Below are positions 57,101-64,000 of a DNA stretch of 64,000 nucleotides, in pieces. The DNA comes from Hymenolepis diminuta (taxonomy: Eukaryota; Platyhelminthes; Cestoda; Cyclophyllidea; Hymenolepididae), in contig CAADRB010000014.1 in NCBI GenBank assembly GCA_900708905.1, positions 2,211,822 to 2,275,821 on the forward strand, in the 5' to 3' direction. Both the position numbers and the translations under genes were made by a program. Every line of letters starts with the position of its first letter. The stretch's first letter is position 1. The notes under the pieces are model-generated. The model did not search any database. It was not told the origin of the DNA and was given only the letters and a program-made list of their open reading frames with translations.

Positions 57101-58324
57101 ATTATTAACTTCATTCAGATTCTCAAACTTAAATAATTAATCTTCCAGTCTGGTACAAAGATTATTATCTATTTAAAATATACGGGGCATTATTAGATTA
57201 ATCAATGAGGTAAGACTGTGTATGTTATTTTTCTGCCGTTTCTGTTTAAGTTATTCAACTAAAAGACGTTCTATCAAAAGTACGTTCACTCTCCAAGTGA
57301 TCTAAATCCCGAACATCCTAGCAATTTCAGAGATAAATAAAGATATTTACCAGTAGTTTGTGTAAACACGCACCAGCAGCTTTGTTGTAGTATTATAAGC
57401 AGTTGGCTTTACGTATCTGATGTTATCTTATGCATGAAACCCATTTACTTGAAGAAAGCACTTTCAATAGAATCTGTGGCCATTCTACAAGTTTCTTATC
57501 TCAGTTAGGTCTTAGCTCAAGGAAACCAAAGTTTATGAGTTAATATGATGAAATTAGCCTCCTTGGGATCATCAAAGAAAAGCGCCAAGTTTGCATGTCA
57601 GGATTTTATGATTTAGTTTCCTTATCTTGCAAACATCAACAAAATGTGCGTCTCTTCCGCCTTGAATTTCATAAGAAAGTCAAATTTCGTTGAAAATTAT
57701 CCCCGATTTGTTGCCTCCCAGTTCCTAAATTTATCAAAATAGTGGGAAAAATATCGCAAACATGACAAAAATCCCAGGCTTAAATTTCAAGAAATGTGAC
57801 TCCTGTGAGATAGATATTTTCATTAACTAGAATAAATAGGAATAGATTATTTAGCTCTAAGCTAAAAGTTTCCTATTTATCAAAGGAAAGTGTTTAAAAA
57901 CTAGAATTTTCTACGCACTCCGATTCTCATTTTTACATAATTAATGAGTAGACATAGAGCAAATTAACTGTAGATCAAAGCCTATGCAGAGTGGCATATG
58001 TCCAGATATGCGTTTTCGTTTTTAATGGAGCGCATATCTCTGCTATGAAAATTTTCTTTTTGTGATAGCTGGTCTCATTAGACAGGAATAACTAATCACG
58101 CGTACAAGTCAAACCAGATGCTTAATATGAGGCTTTTGTTCTCATGATGACCAACTAGTACCATATTTGCCATGAAACAAGCCCCTATTTTATCAGCTCT
58201 ACTGCTCAAGCTACCATTAATCATATTGTGAAAATTGTCAACTCTGATTGGATGATTCGGTGAGCGTCCAACAAACATCTATTTTGATGCAACTCGAAAA
58301 CTGTTAGTCCACGGATGAGTCAGC
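51167..58324. other. AT-rich intergenic DNA, no gene seen
   Basis: About 7 kb with long A/T tracts and no recognisable protein, repeat family or RNA gene. The ORF at 58096-58278 (-) is protein-like but unrecognised. Confidence 0.45.
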
Positions 58325-58385
58325 GATTTTCCGCCCTCCCTTCCCCACTCTCGTGAAAGTACTCTGAGCTGAAATAAATTTTCAC
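58325..58385 (+). repeat. Possible dispersed repeat, copy 1 of 2
   Basis: CCGCCCTCCCTTCCCCACTC, then TCGTGAAAGTACTCTGAGCT. It is similar in order and spacing to 59686-59735. Short and imperfect, so only a tentative pair. Confidence 0.3.
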
Positions 58386-59685
58386 ACGAGCCTGCATTCG
58401 GCTGTGGTTATACAAATTATTATAATAAATTGAAGATGGCTATATTACAACTTCGGTAATTTAGGAATTTTGAAATGATAGCATAATTTTTTACTTAATT
58501 CAAATCGATAATGAAACTTTATCGATTTATACCCTATTTTGATGAGAGTCAAATATGACGCAACTCGTTGTATATAGTAATATCATAATTCAGTTAACGT
58601 GTAGAGCAGAAAAATATCGAGATGGTTCATCACTGCCTACGTGTAAAATAAATAAAATAGCTCATTCGGTTGCTTCAATCTTCAAGAAAAAGAGAAAACG
58701 AATCGTCCAATCCTTCGATCTAGAATAAAAGTCGAGTATGCTTGATATTTCTAGTCGTTTAACGAGCCACATTCAACGTTCATTAGTTAAATTTGTAGGG
58801 GAAATTCGAGTACTCAATGAAGTAGTTCGGACACGACTTTAAAAAACAGTACCAAAATATTGTAATATTACCAAATTGTTTGAAAAGGACATGAATTCTG
58901 TCGTTAAGCTTCTGAAAATCGAAACACGATTGAATAAATATAGACGGTCTTAATTATCAACTATTTGTTGAGTTATAGCAATTTTTATCTTTAAACTTTT
59001 TGCTTTACCAATAATCTGTCAAGTTTAGAGTGTAATCGCTAAAGTTACGTGTGAAATTCGTTTTTAAAATATTCTTGAATAAAGTTAACGCAAAGTAGCA
59101 AATAAAGTGGAAGAAGGGCACATAATTATAGAGCGGAACGGGCAAATTTCAGACTCCGAGTGAAAATAAATACTGCAAGCGCAAAATTTTGCATATTTAT
59201 CGCGCAAAAATTCACCTTACAGAAATATTCAAACTATTCACAAATAAACATCTTTTCATAATTTATGTTTCCTTTGACATGTCGGGTTTGATTTTGAAGT
59301 GAAATAAATCATTTAGAGTTGAACAAGTTCAGGCATCAAAAATGTGGCTCAATCCAACTTCGGAAAATGTCTTTCAGTAGTTTTCTTTATTTGCATGTCG
59401 GATTTCAAGTTTCTGAGGTGAAGACGATAGACATTCACTGATCGTAAAGGTGACTGAACACAGATATTAACACTGGTCACTCAATGTTATGGCACAGACT
59501 GTTTTTTGGCATGATGGATATCATCATTGTCAGACGAAATTCCTAATTACTCTTTCCTTCAAGGTCCCCTGTCCTTTCAAATTCATCCAAACAAATTTCC
59601 AGAATCAATAATTTATGGTTATTGTTTTCCCTACGGTCATTTCTAATAATTAAAAGTATATTTCTGTCACTAAAACTAACCCACC
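58386..59685. other. AT-rich intergenic DNA, nothing identified
   Basis: No coding or repeat structure stood out. Confidence 0.4.
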
Positions 59686-59735
59686 GCCTACTTTTCCACT
59701 CTGGCGTGAAAACGCGTTATGAGCCATTTTGACTT
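59686..59735 (+). repeat. Possible dispersed repeat, copy 2 of 2
   Basis: CCGCCTACTTTTCCACTCTG, then GCGTGAAAACGCGTTATGAG; counterpart of 58325-58385. The inner GCGTGAAAACGCG is itself partly palindromic. Confidence 0.3.
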
Positions 59736-61136
59736 GTTTACTAAGTGCAAAGGTATGCACTTAGCAAGCGCAAAACGCTATCAATAGATGCTGTTTATCT
59801 AAATGGAGTCTGCCTCTCTACTCACCTGTTAGTTATCCAGCGTCAACCTACTTACTAATTTGTCCGCCGATTAAGGAGAGATGCAACCAAGGCCATCTCG
59901 CTTCTTGGACGTTTATTAGTTTACAAGAACAAAAGTATATTCTGTGGTAATTGAAATATTTCATAAAATTGCGATATGCTACATATGCTCTGGTAAAGTG
60001 CGTGTTTGCCTCGACATTCTGATCCGCCAAAACTATTTTCCGACTCAAATATTATCAATTCAATGGTATTCACTACTAACCGTACCATGATATATTTCTG
60101 TGTAATGTAAGGCTTCCGTGAATTTCTTCCTTCTGGTATTCACTTGGACTTTATTCCATTGTGAATACAAAATAAAATATCTGTTGATGCAGATCCATCA
60201 ACGAAGGCACAATGGTTTGAATATGTAATTTTGGAAATGTAACTGATTGATAGTTCGACATATAATAATTAGCGTTCTAGACTTTGGTGAACTTTTATTT
60301 TACTAATTTAATCAGTAATAGAAATATGCTGTTCGCTTTAAGTAAATAAGCTGTAATAACTGTAATCAAAGGACAAAAATGATTACTTTTATAGCAAAAG
60401 TGATATTTTTATTGTCCTGATGTGAATTATGCAAACGATGTACAAATCTTTGATGCTTTATTTTCGCCGCAAATGCACACTTCAAAATGAGATATATTAA
60501 TGGACGTTATCTGTTATTTATTTCGAAATACATTTTCATTAACTTACCGCTAATGTGAGAAATAATAATTTTGATAATATTAACCAGCCATCTTGATTGG
60601 CCAATTCCTAAGCAATTCGAATAAGTGGAAAATCATGACAGTGACATGAATTTGCATAAATCAATTTGAATAAAAATCAATTTGCTATGTATTACTCAAT
60701 TAGATGTGAAGGATTAGGAATAGTTGCCGGTTTTCACATAAAATTGTGAAAATTATCGTTCGTCGAAAATCACATTCATTTACTATAATCCGTGAAATTG
60801 TGAGACACAAAGCTTATCTTCTCCGACAAAGAATTTAATTTTAGATTGTTAAATGTTGACAGTATGTTGGTAAATTAATTTAGATAGAAACTCAATGAAC
60901 TTACTCATCAAATAATTATATCAAAGTTAAATAATGTTAGGTCTTGTGAGGAACAGTAATGCTTAGACTCCCTGTAACATATTTCCGCCTTGTACATGGT
61001 TAAAGATGTATTTGTCTAAAAGTGGTTAATCGTCAGATTTTATTCATTATTTCCCAACAGTCGGAAAGTAAATGGATGCATTGGGAGAGTTTTTAACTAA
61101 ACAGGGGCTTTGTTCCGACAAGTTATAGAGAGCATT
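59736..61136. other. AT-rich intergenic DNA, nothing identified
   Basis: No gene recognised; the minus ORF at 59848-60048 is unremarkable. Confidence 0.4.
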
Positions 61137-61391
61137 TTACAAGCCAAAGTAATGAAGCTTGTAACCGGCGTAACTACATAGAAATCGTATTCGTGCGATT
61201 TTGCGCTCACGCCCAAAGGGTGGTAAAGCTATGAAATATGGTCCTGTCGCCACTAGTGGTTCATGTAATGACTTCAGTGACCACCATAATGCGTATAGAC
61301 TTTGTGTGGTCATTAAGACTTTGATAAATGATTCGCAGACAAATGCTAGGCAATAGCAGATCCTCTGCTTGAGTCGTTTATAGGGTTCCAA
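61137..61391 (-). other. Coding-looking 84-codon ORF, unrecognised, perhaps repeat-derived
   Basis: The minus-strand ORF contains LYALWWSLKSLHEPLVATGP then PPFGRERKIARIRFLCSYAG. The plus strand over the same bases is also largely open (RNRIRAILRSRPKGG), which is unusual in AT-rich noncoding DNA and is more typical of a GC-richer interspersed repeat than of a single-copy gene. No domain recognised. Confidence 0.25.
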
Positions 61392-62236
61392 AATTGGAAT
61401 AAATATGAGTAGCCACAGATGATCAAACTATCTTTCTTCTCTTTGTCAGCAAGTCTGCACAAATTAATTTAACAAATTGTGTTCGGCATTTCTCACTACC
61501 AGATTGCCGTGAATTTTCCCAAAAAGGCTTGTTTGAATGGCTGTCATTCGATTTTATGAAATTTTTTCCATTAATTTAAATTCAATAAAGGATTCTTTAT
61601 CAGTAGCAATGTAATCACTGTCCCTCCGGCGCAACAATGAACAAGGACTGCGTGTAACTGATTTTCAGTTGTTTTAAGCCAAATTAAATGGCAAGGGTGG
61701 TTGAAATGGCACATGCAGAATGTCATCCTCTACATTTACCGTGAAATTCTTTAGAGGATCCTTTGAAAAAATGCCATATGTTCTTCTGAGCTGAGATGTA
61801 GAGAAATAAAAATGAATTCGTATGCATTCCACATTGTTTCTCCTCAACTACAACCTTGTACCCAGTAGTTCAAATAAAATAACTTATTAATGTCATAACA
61901 AATAATCGAACCCTTAGTTGTAAATATTTTTGAAAGATTCATGTAACTACCGTTTAGACTTATTCTTATTAACAAGTAACTCAGTAGATATATTATAAAT
62001 ATTATCAGTTGTGGTAATGTACAAAGTAAACTTCCAAAAATCAATTTGGAACATGTTTATTATTCCCGAGGTGATAAAGGATGATGAATGATCTTGAAAC
62101 AGTAGCGCAGAGGCCAATTCTGTTTCATTTACACAATTCAAAATGAGAACAAAATAACGGAATAATATATATTTCTGTTTAGTGTATTGAAATACATCTC
62201 ATTAAAATGTGACCTCTTAAATTTAATCATTAAAAG
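61392..62236. other. AT-rich intergenic DNA, nothing identified
   Basis: No exon chain or repeat recognised. Confidence 0.4.
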
Positions 62237-62410
62237 CTATTCAGGAGGTAAAAGAAACCCTTTGGCTTTGACTGCCTCTTTGAGAGGGTCCCAATCATAA
62301 AAGAATTCTTCTGTTGCACCTGAATTCTCTCAGTTTTTCATTTCACAGATCATCTTTGAATGTGTAAAAGTCATAGGAGAACTTACATCCTGCAGCAAGT
62401 AATTAGAAAG
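62237..62410 (-). pseudogene. Possible decayed C-terminal coding fragment
   Basis: Minus strand: CKFSYDFYTFKDDL, stop, NEKLRE, a one-base shift, then GATEEFFYDWDPLKEAVKAK followed by GFLLPPE and TAG at 62239-62237. The run of protein-like sequence through one stop and one shift suggests a processed pseudogene or dead element end. I cannot name the protein. Confidence 0.3.
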
Positions 62411-62612
62411 GTGGATATATAGCCCTTTTTTTCTTTTCAGTCATGGTGTAGTTTGTTGCACATGTTTGCATTCTTTGTCTATAATACTAGTTTGAATGTT
62501 TAAATCAGTGACCATTGGGATTTTCACTACCGACTTGATAGAGAGCGTTAAAAATTGTTTAATGAGACAAATGCTCACAATATGGCAAGGCTTATACAAG
62601 TTCTAACGTCTT

Positions 62613-62791
62613 CTGATAAACTACAGAGGAGAATGGGCCATATTTTTTACAGGCTCATTTGGTTTCAAATTTAAAGGAGAAAAACCAACTGGACTGAACA
62701 CGTTTTTTCAACAAGAAGAACATTTAAGGCCTTTGGAGAACACGCACGGAAATGGACTTAATGCGATTGATTTATTTAATGCTGAGAGGTA
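62613..62791 (+). other. Coding-looking plus-strand block, unrecognised
   Basis: Open for about 58 codons to TAG at 62789-62791: YRGEWAIFFTGSFGFKFKGE, then KPTGLNTFFQQEEHLRPLEN. A TTTTTTACAG acceptor-like site precedes the GSFGFKF part. Possible exon or fossil; no family recognised. Confidence 0.25.
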
Positions 62792-64000
62792 GACATGTAT
62801 ACTGTTCGTGAACATACGTGTTTTATACCTGCATGCGGCCGTTGTTGGCCACAATCTTATTAGAGAAACCGTTCTGTCTTGCCTCTAATTACGCTTCTGT
62901 CAACAGTGGTCAGTGGATTTTCAGATGATATCTAAAGAATATAAAAGTGGAATAATTACACTTGATACTGTAACTCAAATAAAATTTTACTCTTGTACAC
63001 GAGATCATTTTATGGCTAAAAGTGAATCTCCTTCCAATTCTTATTTATGTTTGATGAAAGATATTGACTGATGATTAACTGCCATATTCTAATTTGTGAA
63101 TTCATTTTCCCAAGAAATTTAAATCCAGCTGGATGAAATGCTTTCTTTAAGCTGTCCATGAAAATGAAATCAATTGTTATAGCCGAGTCTACTAATAATA
63201 TGCAAAACAACTCTCTAATCACCTCTACACAAACACACATCTTCCGCAATAAAGATGATTGGAGGATTATTGTCTCCCTGAATGATTCACTTGATGTATA
63301 AAGGCAAAGCATTTTATTACTTCTTTTAGAATGGCCCTTTAGCACTCACTTTCACTGCAATTGCTAGCCTTATTTTCTACCTGAATGTGTCCCTTAACAA
63401 GAATGAGGAAGTTTTAGTATCAATCGTGAGTCAGACGATCATTTCAATCATTTGCACTCGCAGAGTAGGAAATGAAAGCTAAACAGCTTTCAGAAACAAA
63501 AGAGTAAAGGTTTCCTACTTTTATGCTTTAGTTAGAAAACTCCGTCGCATATACTATTGTTATAGTCCATAGCTCAATGAAAGATGCAAGCTAATTGAAC
63601 TTGAGTGATAGCAAATTATTAATTAATGATTGAAGAGGAAGGAAGTCGAGTAGAAGGCGGGAATTAAAAGTGGAAATAAAAAAAACCTTACTTAACTTGA
63701 GCTTGGATTACCATAGTACACCGTTTTTTAGTGAATAATCCACTTCTTCATGTCCCAAAATCCGAATTTCACATTTTTTCCTATGAATTCTCTAGTAAAT
63801 TCGTGCCTACAATGCCAAGCATTGTTCTGGTCAGTTAGCTAATTTAACCGATTTCATTTAATGTATATTTCTAATAATAGCCAAAATAATATGTTGAAAA
63901 TTCGAAAGAATGTGTTGGATTCCATATTTATTATTTCACAGAGGTTTTACGGAAAGCTTCACTGCATATTCATGTAGTTACGTCCGTCAGCCGTTTGCTA
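62792..64000. other. Intergenic DNA to window end, nothing identified
   Basis: The 109-codon minus ORF at 63016-63345 has no recognisable motif. Confidence 0.4.

Noticed and set aside
63016..63345. 109-codon minus-strand ORF
   Set aside because: No motif, and sequence composition is like its flanks.

Overview
The window looks like nuclear DNA of a parasitic flatworm (trematode or cestode). It is AT-rich, with intron-split genes, canonical GT/AG splice sites and the standard code. Introns are sharply bimodal: micro-introns of 33, 38, 68, 79, 80, 84, 85 and 91 bp sit beside introns of 0.4 to 3.4 kb. Micro-introns of about 35 bp near the 5' ends of genes are well known in Neodermata. The taxon is an inference from gene architecture and repeat content, not a species identification.

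Layout. 1-1251: 3' part of a decayed mariner element. 1.25-8.9 kb: intergenic DNA with a long palindrome, tRNA-derived SINE copies and a second dispersed repeat in three copies. 8973-18851 (+): a complete 13-exon PRC1/Ase1/MAP65-family gene (spindle midzone microtubule bundler, 822 aa as modelled). Its disordered tail has been enlarged by tandem duplication of a two-exon block. 20033-21875 (-): a four-exon RPUSD1-type pseudouridine synthase, convergent with PRC1. 22-64 kb: a very gene-poor stretch holding fossil retroelement coding pieces (an endonuclease-like fragment at 36.9 kb and a reverse-transcriptase-like fragment at 40.9 kb), a possible small three-exon gene at 42.2 kb, several short coding-looking islands of unknown identity, and a second, full-length but dead mariner element at 49.85-51.17 kb in the opposite orientation to the first.

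How the genes relate. The two confident genes share no pathway; they are tail-to-tail neighbours. The most distinctive biology is in the PRC1 gene. All of its introns, and all three of the neighbouring gene, are phase 0, so exon blocks can be copied without breaking the frame. An exon pair encoding a short Leu-Trp/Thr-Pro module plus a very basic Lys/Arg-Ser module was copied together with its introns (exons 7-8, 9-10, and 11 alone). The rod, in contrast, seems to lack a middle segment present in vertebrate PRC1. I found no CRISPR array, bacterial operon, rRNA or convincing tRNA gene.
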